Shown: positions 36,724 to 46,072 of the stretch, piece by piece | Numbering within the stretch: position 1 is the first letter of the stretch | Layout of the letters: the number at the start of each line of letters is the position of its first letter | DNA from: JALZHR01 sp036388475 | Lineage (GTDB): Bacteria; Acidobacteriota; Blastocatellia; Pyrinomonadales; Pyrinomonadaceae | Assembly: GCA_036388475.1 (NCBI GenBank) | Contig: DASVRT010000027.1 | Location: forward strand, 1 to 64,000 | DNA length: 64,000 bases | Direction of reading: 5' to 3' | Program-made: the position numbers and the translations under genes | Notes under the pieces: model-generated | The model's database searches: none | Seen by the model: only the letters and a program-made list of their open reading frames with translations | What the model was told of the DNA's origin: nothing

Positions 36724-37707
36724 TTACAGATAACAAACTTCCTTAATCGCCGCGACGATTTTCGGAACGTCCGGCAGCGCCAGCTCTTCCAGATTTTTCG
36801 CATACGGCATCGGCGCTTCGGCGGTCGAAATTCTTTTTACCGGCGCGTCCAGATAATCGAACGCGTTTTCCATCACCTGATGCGAAATTTCCGCGCCGAC
36901 CGAAGCGAAAGCGTGCGATTCTTCGACGACAATCAGGCGATTCGTCTTTTTCACCGAGCTGACAATCGTCTCGATGTCGAGCGGCTTAATCGTGCGCGGG
37001 TCGACGACTTCGACCGAAACGCCGAATTCCTTCTGCGCCTGTTCGGCGGCTTGCAGCGCGAGCGGAACGGTCATCGAGCGCGCGACGATGGTGCAGTCCG
37101 TGCCTTCGCGTTTGACGTCGGCGACGCCCAAAGGAATCGTAAAATCTTCGTCTTCGGGAACTTCGCCTTTCAAGCCGTACATTCTTTCCTGTTCGAGAAA
37201 AACGACCGGATTATCGTCGCGGATTGCCGATTTCAGCAAGCCTTTCGCGTCGGCGGCGGTCGAAGGCATCACGACTTTAAGCCCCGGAAAATTGGCGTAA
37301 AACGCTTCGAGCGCCTGCGAGTGCTGGCTGGAAACCTGGTAAGCCGAGCCGTTCGGACCGCGAAAGACAATCGGGACTTTAAACTGCCCGCCCGACATAT
37401 AAAGCATTTTCGCCGCGTGATTGATGATTTGGTCGGACGCTAAAATCGAGAAATTAAACGTCATAAACTCAATCACCGGACGCAAGCCAGCCATCGCCGC
37501 GCCGACGCCGACGGCGGCAAAACCGAGTTCGGTAATCGGCGTATCAATCACGCGCTTGTCGCCGAATTCTTTCCAAAGCCCGCGCGTCACTTTATAAGCG
37601 CCGTCGTACTCGGCAACTTCCTCGCCCATTATGAAAACGTTTTCGTCTCTTAAAATTTCTTCGCGCAATGCCTGATTCAGAGCGTCGCGGATTGTAAGTA
37701 TTGCCAT
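36724..37707 (-). CDS. pdhB: pyruvate dehydrogenase E1 beta subunit
   Basis: A 327-residue transketolase-like subunit that pairs with PdhA and TPP to decarboxylate pyruvate. Hallmarks: LNQALREEILRDENVFIMGEE at the N-terminus, GFAAVGVGAAMAGLRPVIEF, the conserved SSQHSQALEAFY and the C-terminal transketolase domain (EVVDPRTIKPLDIETI). Two tiny genes separate it from pdhA. Confidence 0.94.
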   Translation of the reverse strand: MAILTIRDALNQALREEILRDENVFIMGEEVAEYDGAYKVTRGLWKEFGDKRVIDTPITELGFAAVGVGAAMAGLRPVIEFMTFNFSILASDQIINHAAKMLYMSGGQFKVPIVFRGPNGSAYQVSSQHSQALEAFYANFPGLKVVMPSTAADAKGLLKSAIRDDNPVVFLEQERMYGLKGEVPEDEDFTIPLGVADVKREGTDCTIVARSMTVPLALQAAEQAQKEFGVSVEVVDPRTIKPLDIETIVSSVKKTNRLIVVEESHAFASVGAEISHQVMENAFDYLDAPVKRISTAEAPMPYAKNLEELALPDVPKIVAAIKEVCYL

Positions 37708-37714
37708 TATATTT

Positions 37715-37810
37715 TTACTCTTTTTCGATTACCGGAAAATCACTTTCAAAACCTTTTGCCATTCTTTCTCTGGCTGCCTGAAGAATTTCTCCGTAATTTC
37801 TGTCGAACAT
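37715..37810 (-). CDS. 31-residue small protein
   Basis: An ATG overlaps the stop of the preceding small gene (TAATG), encoding a helical peptide starting MFDRNYGEILQAARERMAKG and ending EKE. It has the look of the second half of a small two-gene module. Support is only coupling, position in the pdh operon and amphipathic composition. Confidence 0.45.
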   Translation of the reverse strand: MFDRNYGEILQAARERMAKGFESDFPVIEKE

Positions 37811-37968
37811 TACAGACGTGCTTTATCAATTTGTCCGGCTATTTTCATTAACGCTAAATATTCTGCCGGATGCACAAAATATAATCTGCCTTTATCTCCG
37901 AAACGGGCGAAAAATTCAAATAAAACCATTGCCGCATCTTCGGAAATTTGTAAATTTATTTCACGCAT
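37810..37968 (-). CDS. 52-residue small protein
   Basis: Starts five bases after the pdhA stop and reads MREINLQISEDAAMVLFEFF onward, with an acidic-hydrophobic helical pattern ending GQIDKARL. No family recognised. The pair with the 31-residue frame occupies the pdhA-pdhB junction; a small regulatory or toxin-antitoxin-like pair is possible but unproven. Confidence 0.5.
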   Translation of the reverse strand: MREINLQISEDAAMVLFEFFARFGDKGRLYFVHPAEYLALMKIAGQIDKARL

Positions 37969-37973
37969 CGGAA

Positions 37974-39122
37974 TTAAGCGTAAACGTCCGTAAATAATTC
38001 TTTCGGGTCTGGAAGTGCGCTTTCGTCGGCAAATTTCAAAGCTTTTTCGACCGCTTCTTTCGCGCGGGTTTCGATTTCTTCAAAATCCTTGTCGCCGAAA
38101 ACTTCGGCTTCCTTCAAACTGTCTTTAAACAAAACAATCGGGTCGCGTTCCTGGTATTTTTTGATTTCTTCGGTCGTCCGATATTTGCCGGGGTCGCTCA
38201 TCGAGTGTCCCATATAGCGGTACGCGCGAATTTCGAGCAGCGTCGGCAAAGATTCGGTTCGCGCTCGCTCGATGGCGCGCAGAGCCGCTTCGCGCACCGC
38301 CATCACGTCCATTCCGTCAACGAATTCGCCGACCATTCCGTAGCCTTCCGCTTTTTTGGCGATGTTTGCCAAAGACATCGCGCGTTTTTGCGACGTTCCC
38401 ATCCCGTATTGATTATTTTCGCAAATGTAAATTACCGGAAGCTTCCACAATTGCGCCATATTCAGCGATTCGTGAAACATTCCCTGGTTCAGCGCCGCTT
38501 CGCCGAAAAAGCAGAGCGTGACGTTATCGGTTCCTTTATATTTCTGCGCAAACGCCATTCCGGTTCCGACGCCGATTTGCCCGCCGACGATGCCGTGCCC
38601 GCCGAAGAAATTATGCTCTCTGGAAAACATATGCATCGAGCCGCCTTTGCCTTTCACCACGCCGCCTTCTTTGCCGTAAAGCTCCGCCATCACGGCTTCG
38701 GGCGTCATTCCGGCAACCATCGCCTGCACGTGGTCGCGGTATGCCGTAATCACGTAATCGCCTTTTTTCAGCGCCATCTGCGTGCCGATGGAAATCGCTT
38801 CCTGACCGATATACAAATGGCAGAAGCCGCCGATTTTGCCGATGCGGTAAACTTCGGCGCATTTCTGCTCGAAATATCTGCCCAGAACCATCTGGTAGAG
38901 CATTTCGCGAAGAAATTCGGGGTCGGTATTTTTTATAGGATTTTGCTGCGATTTTTTGCGTTTTACGTATTCGGCGTGCGCCTGTTTCGCGTCCACCGTA
39001 TCGGTGACTGCGGTTTCGAGCGCTTCCGATTTTTTCGCCGCCGTTTTGCGGCTTCCGTTGCGCGAAGTCTTCTCTGTTTTAGTCTCTTCTTTTTGGCGAG
39101 TTGCTGTTTTTGGCAAAATCAA
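37974..39122 (-). CDS. pdhA: pyruvate dehydrogenase E1 alpha subunit
   Basis: A 382-residue TPP-binding subunit. The TPP/Mg motif is FFGEAALNQGMFHESLNMA (GDG-type, with GEA), preceded by KGKGGSMHMF, GHGIVGGQIGVGTGMA and followed by ENNQYGMGTS. A Lys/Thr-rich N-terminal extension of about 55 residues precedes the domain and is longer than usual. First gene of the interrupted pdh operon; the divergent dsbD starts 180 bp away. Confidence 0.94.
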   Translation of the reverse strand: MILPKTATRQKEETKTEKTSRNGSRKTAAKKSEALETAVTDTVDAKQAHAEYVKRKKSQQNPIKNTDPEFLREMLYQMVLGRYFEQKCAEVYRIGKIGGFCHLYIGQEAISIGTQMALKKGDYVITAYRDHVQAMVAGMTPEAVMAELYGKEGGVVKGKGGSMHMFSREHNFFGGHGIVGGQIGVGTGMAFAQKYKGTDNVTLCFFGEAALNQGMFHESLNMAQLWKLPVIYICENNQYGMGTSQKRAMSLANIAKKAEGYGMVGEFVDGMDVMAVREAALRAIERARTESLPTLLEIRAYRYMGHSMSDPGKYRTTEEIKKYQERDPIVLFKDSLKEAEVFGDKDFEEIETRAKEAVEKALKFADESALPDPKELFTDVYA

Positions 39123-39301
39123 AACCTCCGTGCCGCAGATTGCGTAAAATCTACGGGTTTTTGTAAAGATTACAATTCAAATCTTTCTTAAAATTATACG
39201 CAAAAGATAAGTGTTTGTGCAAAACATTCAATCCAGAGTCGCCGGTTGACAATTGCCGATTGTTAAAGCGACTCGCATTGATGATAAAATCTTGGTCAGT
39301 T

Positions 39302-41236
39302 ATGCCGAACGTCGTTCTGAAAATCTTGTTTTTAATTTTGGTTCTGCCCGTTTTCGCCTTTGCGCAGAATCCGACGCGCTGGAATCTGGAATCCGACGCG
39401 AAGGGCAAATCTCTGAAAGCAAACCAAAAATTCAAAGCCGCGCTCAAAGCCGAAATAGAAGACGGCTGGCATCTCTACGCGCTCGAACAACCCGACGGCG
39501 GTCCCGTTCCGACGACCGTGAATGTCGCCGAAAACATTCCTTTTGAAATAGAAGGCAAAGTCACGACGCCCGCGCCGATTACGAAATTCGACCCGAATTT
39601 TAATATCGACACGAAATTTTTTGAGAAACGGGCGCAGTTTAATCTGCCTTTGCAGGCGCGCGCCGAAACCCGAGCTGCCGATTTGGCGATACACGTGCGA
39701 TTCCAGCTTTGCAACGACACTTTCTGCCTGCCGCCGAAAACGGTCAAGGTCACGTTTGCCGGATTTGAAGATGTCAAAAGGCAATCAGCCGTCGGCGCTC
39801 AGCCTTCGACCGAAAGCCCGCAAACAACAATTCCAGCTTCAAACAACGAGCAACCGCCGGCGGGCGACGGCGGACCACGGACACTTAATAACGGGCAAAT
39901 GACGACGGATTTTTGGTCGTTTATCTGGCTCGCCGTCACGGTCGGCGCCTTGTCTTTGCTGACGCCGTGCGTTTTTCCGATGATTCCGATTACGGTTTCG
40001 TATTTTACGAATCATTCGGCTGGCAGTCGCGCGAAATCCGTCCGGCTGGCGCTGGTTTATTCAATCGGAATTATCCTGACTTTTACGGCGCTCGGAATGC
40101 TTTTGGCGATTTTCGTCGGCGCGGCGGGCATTAATCTTTTTGCGGCAAATCCGTGGGTCAATCTTTTAATTACCGGAATTTTTCTTTTCTTCGCGTTCAA
40201 TCTTTTCGGCTCGTATGAAATCAATGTTCCGACTTCCGTGTTGACGAAGCTGGACAATCTGACGCGCAGCCACGAAGGCGAAGGCAGCGGCTTTGTCGGC
40301 GCGCTTTTGATGGGCTTGACGTTTACGCTCACGTCTTTCACCTGCACGTCGCCTTTTGTCGGCACGATTCTGGTCTCGGCGTCGCAGGGCAGCTGGCAGA
40401 TGCCGCTTATCGGAATGCTCACGTTTTCGACCGTTTTCGCTTTGCCGTTTTTCGTTCTCGCGCTCGTGCCGCAATGGGTTTCGCAGCTGCCGCGCGCCGG
40501 CGGCTGGATGAATTCCATCAAAGTTTCGATGGGCTTTCTGGAAGTGGCGGCGGCGATGAAATTTCTTTCAAACGTCGATTTGGTCTGGCACTGGGGAATT
40601 TTTACGCGCCCGGTCGTGCTGGCAATCTGGATTGCGATTGGAATAATTCTGGCAATTTATCTTTTAGGAAAATTCCAGCTCTCGCTCGATTCCAAGCCGG
40701 AAAGAATCGGCGCTTTTCGCCTTGTTTCGGCAATCGTTTCACTGGCAATAAGCTTTTATTTATTGACCGGACTTTTCGGCGCGAAGCTGGGCGAGCTCGA
40801 ATCATTTCTGCCGCCGGAAACCGAAACCTCGCGCAGTAGTAGCTTCTTTAACAACTCGAAATCGCCGGCTGAATCGACCTGGATAAACAACGATTTCGAA
40901 GGCGCGCTGAAACAGGCGAAAGCCGAAAATAAAATGGTTTTCGTCGATTTTACGGGCTACACCTGCACGAACTGCCGCTGGATGGAAGCGAATATGTTTC
41001 CGAAAAGGGAAGTCGAAACGGAGTTAAATAAATTTGTTCTGGCGCGGCTTTACACGGACGGCAACGGCGAAATTTACGAAAGACAACAGCAGTTTCAGGA
41101 ACAAATTTTTCAAACCGTCGCGCTGCCGTTTTACGCCGTCTTCGACGCCGACGGAAAAGCAATCGCGACGTTTCCCGGTCTGACGCGAAACGCGCAGGAA
41201 TTTGTTGACTTTTTACAAAAATCGCAGAAAAATTAA
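39302..41236 (+). CDS. dsbD: thiol:disulfide interchange protein DsbD
   Basis: A 644-residue membrane reductase that carries electrons from cytoplasmic thioredoxin to periplasmic partners. I start it at ATG 39302 because a signal peptide begins there (LKILFLILVLPVFAFAQ); ATG 39281 is also in frame. Residues ~25-160 are the DsbD alpha domain, ~200-500 eight membrane spans with the two redox cysteines (LLTPCVFPM and TSFTCTSPFVG), and the C-terminal thioredoxin-like gamma domain has FTGYTCTNCRWME. The alpha-to-membrane linker (near 39780-39905) is low-complexity and built of repeat-like words. Confidence 0.93.
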   Translation: MPNVVLKILFLILVLPVFAFAQNPTRWNLESDAKGKSLKANQKFKAALKAEIEDGWHLYALEQPDGGPVPTTVNVAENIPFEIEGKVTTPAPITKFDPNFNIDTKFFEKRAQFNLPLQARAETRAADLAIHVRFQLCNDTFCLPPKTVKVTFAGFEDVKRQSAVGAQPSTESPQTTIPASNNEQPPAGDGGPRTLNNGQMTTDFWSFIWLAVTVGALSLLTPCVFPMIPITVSYFTNHSAGSRAKSVRLALVYSIGIILTFTALGMLLAIFVGAAGINLFAANPWVNLLITGIFLFFAFNLFGSYEINVPTSVLTKLDNLTRSHEGEGSGFVGALLMGLTFTLTSFTCTSPFVGTILVSASQGSWQMPLIGMLTFSTVFALPFFVLALVPQWVSQLPRAGGWMNSIKVSMGFLEVAAAMKFLSNVDLVWHWGIFTRPVVLAIWIAIGIILAIYLLGKFQLSLDSKPERIGAFRLVSAIVSLAISFYLLTGLFGAKLGELESFLPPETETSRSSSFFNNSKSPAESTWINNDFEGALKQAKAENKMVFVDFTGYTCTNCRWMEANMFPKREVETELNKFVLARLYTDGNGEIYERQQQFQEQIFQTVALPFYAVFDADGKAIATFPGLTRNAQEFVDFLQKSQKN

Positions 41237-41427
41237 CCACAGAGAAAATGAGACCACGGATTTACGCAGATAAACGCAGATTTTAACCGGATGGAGCAGG
41301 CTTCGCGACTTGATAGGCAGGATAAAAAACGTAATTCAACGTTATAAGTTTTTAATTATCCTGTTCTATCCTGTCTATCCTGTTAAAATTCTCTCTGTGT
41401 TCTCTGTGCCCTCTGCGGTGAAAATTT
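41237..41427. repeat. dispersed-repeat-rich gap
   Basis: The gap contains CACAGAG/CTCTGTG words (ACCACAGAGAAAATGAGACC against CTCTGTGTTCTCTGTGCCC) and GATAGGCAGGATA facing TATCCTGTCTATCCTG. These form nested inverted repeats of the same style as other gaps. No gene is seen. Confidence 0.5.
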
Positions 41428-42003
41428 ATGAAAACGGTCAAAATCGAAAATTTAATCGAAGGTTTGCGCGAAATTTCCGACGCGGAGTTTACCTGTGACA
41501 ACGTCTATCGGTTTCTCGCCGAAAACCCGATCGACGTTGATACTATCTCGCCGTATTTTTTCTGGTGCGAGCGGTTTTACACGCGAAATCTGATTTATAA
41601 GGACGCGCGTTTCGAGTTGATGACCTTGTGCTGGGAGCGCGGGCAGGTTTCGCGCGTGCATAATCACGCCGACCAGCGCTGCTGGATGACCGTTCCGGTC
41701 GGGAAATTGCGCGGGCAGAATTTTCGCGCCGTCGAGATTGACGAGAAAACGGGTGTTTGTAAGCTGGAAAAAACCGACCGTTTTGACCTTTCCAACTGTC
41801 TCGCCGCCAAAGTCGAACTGGAAGAACCGATTCACCAGATTTTGAATCTGCCCGAATTTGACGAGCGCGCCGTCAGCCTTCACATCTATTCCAAACCTTT
41901 CGATAAATGCCTGTCGTATTGTCTGGAAACCGACCGCTTCGCCGAAGTTCCGCTTTATTACACCAGCGTTAAAGGCAGGCTGTGCGACGGAATCAAATTG
42001 TAA
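41428..42003 (+). CDS. cysteine dioxygenase (cupin)
   Basis: A 191-residue type I cysteine dioxygenase-like cupin that oxidises cysteine to cysteine sulfinate. The iron-binding HxH is in VHNHADQRCWMTVPVG and the distal His in SLHIYSKPFD; Arg and Tyr residues around ERFYTRNL and PLYYTSVKG resemble the substrate pocket. Length fits the family. Downstream genes are unrelated. Other thiol dioxygenases are possible, since specificity depends on a few pocket residues. Confidence 0.87.
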   Translation: MKTVKIENLIEGLREISDAEFTCDNVYRFLAENPIDVDTISPYFFWCERFYTRNLIYKDARFELMTLCWERGQVSRVHNHADQRCWMTVPVGKLRGQNFRAVEIDEKTGVCKLEKTDRFDLSNCLAAKVELEEPIHQILNLPEFDERAVSLHIYSKPFDKCLSYCLETDRFAEVPLYYTSVKGRLCDGIKL

Positions 42004-42019
42004 ACGCCGGAGAAATGAG

Positions 42020-42367
42020 ATGAAAAAATTCTTTCCGTTAATCATATGCGCGCTCGTTTTGTGCATCGCGTCCGCTTGTCAGAAAGCTCAAGCGCCGACG
42101 AATCAGAATGCGAATGCTAATAATTCCGATGCCGGCAATGTCAATCGGTCTGCAACGGACGCGGAAGAAAAACAGCGCGAAGAACTGCAAAAAGAATCCG
42201 AGCGCGTGAAAAACGACCTTCTTGAAATGCAGAAAAAAATCGAAGAAGCGCAGGGCGACAGCCGCGAGCTTGACCGACGAGTCAAACAGACCAGAAAGGA
42301 ACTCGACGCGGCGCAAAAGAAAATCAACGAAAATCAGAAAAAGCTGAACGAAGCGCTTCCGGAATGA
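42020..42367 (+). CDS. coiled-coil lipoprotein
   Basis: A 115-residue lipoprotein starting at ATG 42020 after GGAGAAATGAG. The signal ends in a lipobox (CIASAC), followed by an Asn-rich linker (NQNANANNSDAGNVNRS) and a ~70-residue charged coiled coil. It is probably anchored in the outer membrane, like Lpp-type spacers, but no direct homologue is recognised. Confidence 0.75.
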   Translation: MKKFFPLIICALVLCIASACQKAQAPTNQNANANNSDAGNVNRSATDAEEKQREELQKESERVKNDLLEMQKKIEEAQGDSRELDRRVKQTRKELDAAQKKINENQKKLNEALPE

Positions 42368-42382
42368 AGCCGAAATTTTAAA

Positions 42383-42790
42383 ATGTTTCTTCAGGAACTC
42401 GCCCGAAATTTAGCCGAAAAAAACACGTTTGAAACCGTCGAGCAGCCGGTCGTTTCCGCCGTTCAATGGCTGCGTCTCGGAGTCGAAACGATTGGTGCAA
42501 TAATCATCTGCATCGGCGTGGTGCTGGCGGTTTATCAATTCGCCAGGCATTTCAGAGACGAGCAGACGAGCAATTTCAACCGCATCCGGCTGACTCTGGG
42601 CAAATATCTGGCGCTGGCTTTGGAATTTCAAGTCGGCGCGGATATTCTATCGACGGCGATTGCGCCGAGCTGGGAGCAAATCGGCAAGCTCGCCGCGATC
42701 GCCGCCATCCGCACTTTGCTGAATTATTTTTTAACGAAAGAACTGGAAAACGAGCGAAAGCGTGAGGAACAAGTAAGAGGTGAGAATTGA
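42383..42790 (+). CDS. DUF1622 membrane protein
   Basis: A 135-residue protein with three hydrophobic segments. The core VETIGAIIICIGVVLAVYQF and RLTLGKYLALALEFQVGADI match DUF1622, a family of small inner-membrane proteins of unknown function. It starts 15 bases after the lipoprotein gene and probably shares its transcript. Confidence 0.8.
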   Translation: MFLQELARNLAEKNTFETVEQPVVSAVQWLRLGVETIGAIIICIGVVLAVYQFARHFRDEQTSNFNRIRLTLGKYLALALEFQVGADILSTAIAPSWEQIGKLAAIAAIRTLLNYFLTKELENERKREEQVRGEN

Positions 42791-42832
42791 GAACTGATGC
42801 TTCAATTTCTTAGTCCTTACTTCTCAGTTAAA

Positions 42833-44353
42833 ATGAATCAAAGCGAAAAAAAATGGTTAATCGTCATCAGTTTGATTTGTCTTGTTTACGCGGCGCTCAG
42901 GTTTTGGAATTTAACGGCTTCGTGTCTCTGGTTTGACGAAATTTTCAGCCTTCACGCCGCCGCGCACGACTGGCAGAATCTTTTCCGGTTTGTCGCGCAG
43001 GATTTGATTCACCCGCCGCTTTTTTACGTTTTATTGAAAATCTGGACGGCAATCGGCGGCGAGTCGCTCGCCTGGCTCCGGTTTTTTCCGGTTTTCTTTT
43101 CGATTCTCGCCGTCGCTCCTTTTATTTTACTTTGCCGCGAATTGAAGCTTTCGCCCGCCGTCGTCGCGCTCGCTTTAACCTTTTTCGCCGTCAACGGCTC
43201 GCTCGTCAAATACGCGCAGGAAATCAGGATGTATTCGCTTTTGATGTTTTTCGCGCTCGTTTCAGGCTGGCTTTTCGCGCGCTTTTTAAATTCGGGAAAA
43301 GGTTTTCTGATTTTATTAATCGCTAATGTTTTACTGGTTTACACGCACTATTTCGGCTGGTTCGTCGTTTTCTCGGAAGTGATTGCCGTCGCCGTTTTAA
43401 GGCGTGAAAAATTAAAGCAGATTCTTTTAATGTTCGGCATCGCATTTTTAAGCTTCACGCCCTGGATTTATGCTTTATGGCGAGCCGCAAAAATAAACGC
43501 CAATGTCGGGCAGAACATCGGCTGGATGACGAAGCCGAATCTGCGGGCGATTTTGCAATTCGTTTATGATTTGTTCGAGCCGGTTTATTTTCAACAAAGC
43601 AACGCGGACGCGCCGGCGATTTTGTTTCTGACCTTGCCGATTATTCTGCTCGGCGGCGGCGCGTTCGTTTTTTGGCTTGCAAATTTGAAAAACGAAAGCC
43701 GCGAAGACAGACAAAACCTGATTTTACTGTCGATTTTTACGGCGACGCCGCTTTTATCGGCTTTTGTCGCCAGCTGGATTTCGCCTTATTCAATCTGGGG
43801 CACGCGGCATCTGATTATCGTTTTCGCGCCGTTTGCGATTCTGCTGGCGACGGCGTTTTCCAAAATAAACGTTTCTAAATTACGAACGTCCGCGCTCGGC
43901 TTGATTTTTCTTCTTTTCACCGGCGCGTTCGTTTTGCAGGCGCGACAGCCGCAGCCCGCTTTTATCTGGTGCGCGTGGGAAAATCTGGCGCTCGATTTGC
44001 GCGCCGAAAGAGAGGCGAAAATCTACGTTTTTGAAGACTTAATCGCTTATCATTTCTGGTTCGCGCTGCGCGACGCGGACGCCGATTTTGAAGTCGTAAA
44101 AATCAACGGAATCGAAGGCTTAAACGAAGACAAAGCATATTTTCTGCCGCGCGGTTTTGAGAAAGTGAAAACCGCCGGCGAAAACGATATGACGGGCGAG
44201 AGATTTTTCGTCGCCTTCCGCGATAAAAATTGGAACGAGACAAAACCGCCTTTGAAAAATTTAATTGAAAAAGGCTATAAAGCGGGCGAGCCGAAAGTTT
44301 TTGAAGCGCAGGGTTTGAAGGCGTTTTTAGTTGAAATGCGGAAAGCGAATTAA
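42833..44353 (+). CDS. membrane glycosyltransferase, ArnT/PMT-like (GT39/GT83 clan)
   Basis: A 506-residue integral membrane protein with about 10-12 spans. I chose ATG 42833; ATG 42797 lies in a repeat-like leader. The first periplasmic loop has WFDEIFSLHAAAHDW with the catalytic Asp-Glu expected of polyprenyl-phosphate-dependent GT-C enzymes, followed by HPPLFYVLLKIW. It probably transfers a sugar from a lipid carrier to an envelope acceptor; donor and acceptor unknown. Confidence 0.82.
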   Translation: MNQSEKKWLIVISLICLVYAALRFWNLTASCLWFDEIFSLHAAAHDWQNLFRFVAQDLIHPPLFYVLLKIWTAIGGESLAWLRFFPVFFSILAVAPFILLCRELKLSPAVVALALTFFAVNGSLVKYAQEIRMYSLLMFFALVSGWLFARFLNSGKGFLILLIANVLLVYTHYFGWFVVFSEVIAVAVLRREKLKQILLMFGIAFLSFTPWIYALWRAAKINANVGQNIGWMTKPNLRAILQFVYDLFEPVYFQQSNADAPAILFLTLPIILLGGGAFVFWLANLKNESREDRQNLILLSIFTATPLLSAFVASWISPYSIWGTRHLIIVFAPFAILLATAFSKINVSKLRTSALGLIFLLFTGAFVLQARQPQPAFIWCAWENLALDLRAEREAKIYVFEDLIAYHFWFALRDADADFEVVKINGIEGLNEDKAYFLPRGFEKVKTAGENDMTGERFFVAFRDKNWNETKPPLKNLIEKGYKAGEPKVFEAQGLKAFLVEMRKAN

Positions 44354-44354
44354 A

Positions 44355-44466
44355 AAAGCGGTAAACGGTAAGTGGTAAATGATAAGTTCGTGATTTTGAA
44401 TTTCGAGTTTTAAATAAAAACTTGATACTTTGCCATTGCAACTTATCATTTACCACTTTCCGCATT
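44355..44466. repeat. heptamer-built inverted repeat
   Basis: AGTGGTAAATGATAAGTT at about 44373-44390 is exactly complementary to 44438-44455, extended by GCGGTAAACGGTA/TTTCCGC. GGTAAAC/GGTAAGT/GGTAAAT are 7-bp variants in tandem. The hairpin separates convergent genes and may terminate both. Confidence 0.65.
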
Positions 44467-45867
44467 TTACTTTCGCTTCCAGCGCACGCCGTCTTTCGTG
44501 TCTTCCAGAACGATTCCTTTTTCGCCCAGTAAATCGCGGATTTCATCCGAGCGGGCGAAGTTTCGCCGGCGTCTGGCTTCCTGACGCTCTTCGATTAAAG
44601 ATTCGACGTCGGCATCGAGCATTTCTTCCACGTCCTTGCCGAAAATTCCCAATACCGCATCGAATTTTTCTATTGCATCCAGAATCAGGTTTTTATCGTC
44701 CTCGCGCAACGCGTCATTTGCCAGCGCCGAGTTCGCTTCGCGGACGAAATTATGAATCGCCGCCAGCGCCTGCGAGGTGTTCAAATCGTCGTCCATCGCG
44801 GCTTCAAAATCGCGCACGGCGTCCAGCACAAAACGCTCGACTTCGGCGTTCAAGCCGCTTTCCGCGCGCGTTTCTTTCACGCGGCGACGAAAATCCTGCA
44901 AGCGTTTGATGGTGCTTTCCGCGCCCTGCAAGCCTTCGAAAGTAAAGTTCAACTGATGGCGATAAGGAATCGAAAGCAATAGATATCGAATCGCCAGCGG
45001 CGAATAACCCTGTTCCTGCAAATCGCGGAAAGTAAAAAAGTTTCCTTTCGATTTCGACATTGTGACGTCGTCGATTTTCAGGAATTCGCCGTGCATCCAG
45101 TATTTCGCAAACTGTTTTCCGGTCGCGCCTTCCGATTGGGCGATTTCGTTTTCGTGATGCGGAAACTGCAAATCCATTCCGCCGGCGTGAATGTCGAAAG
45201 TCTCGCCGAGATATTTTATCGACATCGCCGAACATTCGATGTGCCAGCCCGGGCGACCGCGACCGAAAGGCGCGTCCCAGCCCGCCGGCTCGTCGGCATC
45301 GACAAATTTCCAGAGCGCGAAATCCTGCGCGTTTTCCTTGTCGTATTTGTCCGTATCGACGCGCCCGCCGCCGCCGACAAGGTTTCCCGCAAAATTTATT
45401 TTCGAGAGCTTGCCGTATTCGGGAAACGCGGAAATGCGATAATAAATCGAGCCGCCCGCCTCGTATGCGTGCCCGTTATCCAGAAGCTTCCGGATAATTT
45501 CAATCATCTCCGTGATGTGATGAGTGGCGCGCGGCGCGACTTCCGGTCGCTCCAAGCCGAGCGCGTCCGAGTCTTCCCAGAATGCCTCGATAAAGGGCTG
45601 GACGAATTCGTCAATCGTCTTTCCGGCTTTTTTCGATTCGTTGATAATGCGGTCGTCGACGTCCGTCAGATTCATCACGTGCGTTAATTGATAACCTTTA
45701 TATTTCAGATAACGCCGCAAAACGTCGCCGAACGTAAAGGAGCGAAAATTGCCGATGTGCGCGAAATTCCAGACGGTCGGACCGCAGATATACATTCGTA
45801 CTTCGCTGCCGCCGAGAGGCTCGAATTCCTCGATTTGTCCCGATAAGTTGTTATGAAATCTAAGCAT
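44467..45867 (-). CDS. cysS: cysteinyl-tRNA synthetase
   Basis: A 466-residue class I synthetase. HIGH motif is FAHIGNFRS, preceded by the zinc ligand Cys of YICGPTVWN. Other zinc residues are in HIECSAMS and FPHHENE, and KMSKS is TMSKSKGNFF. The C-terminal anticodon-binding helical domain includes a DALR-like part (residues ~320-400). Normal length. It stands alone between inverted-repeat gaps. Confidence 0.96.
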   Translation of the reverse strand: MLRFHNNLSGQIEEFEPLGGSEVRMYICGPTVWNFAHIGNFRSFTFGDVLRRYLKYKGYQLTHVMNLTDVDDRIINESKKAGKTIDEFVQPFIEAFWEDSDALGLERPEVAPRATHHITEMIEIIRKLLDNGHAYEAGGSIYYRISAFPEYGKLSKINFAGNLVGGGGRVDTDKYDKENAQDFALWKFVDADEPAGWDAPFGRGRPGWHIECSAMSIKYLGETFDIHAGGMDLQFPHHENEIAQSEGATGKQFAKYWMHGEFLKIDDVTMSKSKGNFFTFRDLQEQGYSPLAIRYLLLSIPYRHQLNFTFEGLQGAESTIKRLQDFRRRVKETRAESGLNAEVERFVLDAVRDFEAAMDDDLNTSQALAAIHNFVREANSALANDALREDDKNLILDAIEKFDAVLGIFGKDVEEMLDADVESLIEERQEARRRRNFARSDEIRDLLGEKGIVLEDTKDGVRWKRK

Positions 45868-46072
45868 ATATTTAAAATTCGGTTTGAAACAATATCATAA
45901 ACGAAAACGGTTTGAAACCGGATTTTTCCAGAAAGAAAATCCGAAATCAAAACAAATTTTTGGGCGAATAAAAGGGAATTTAGGTTACGGGCGACAGGAT
46001 TCTTTCGGCGCGATGCCGAGCGCGTGAAGTAAATCTTTTGTCTGAAGCAAAAACATAGACGAAATGATAGCA

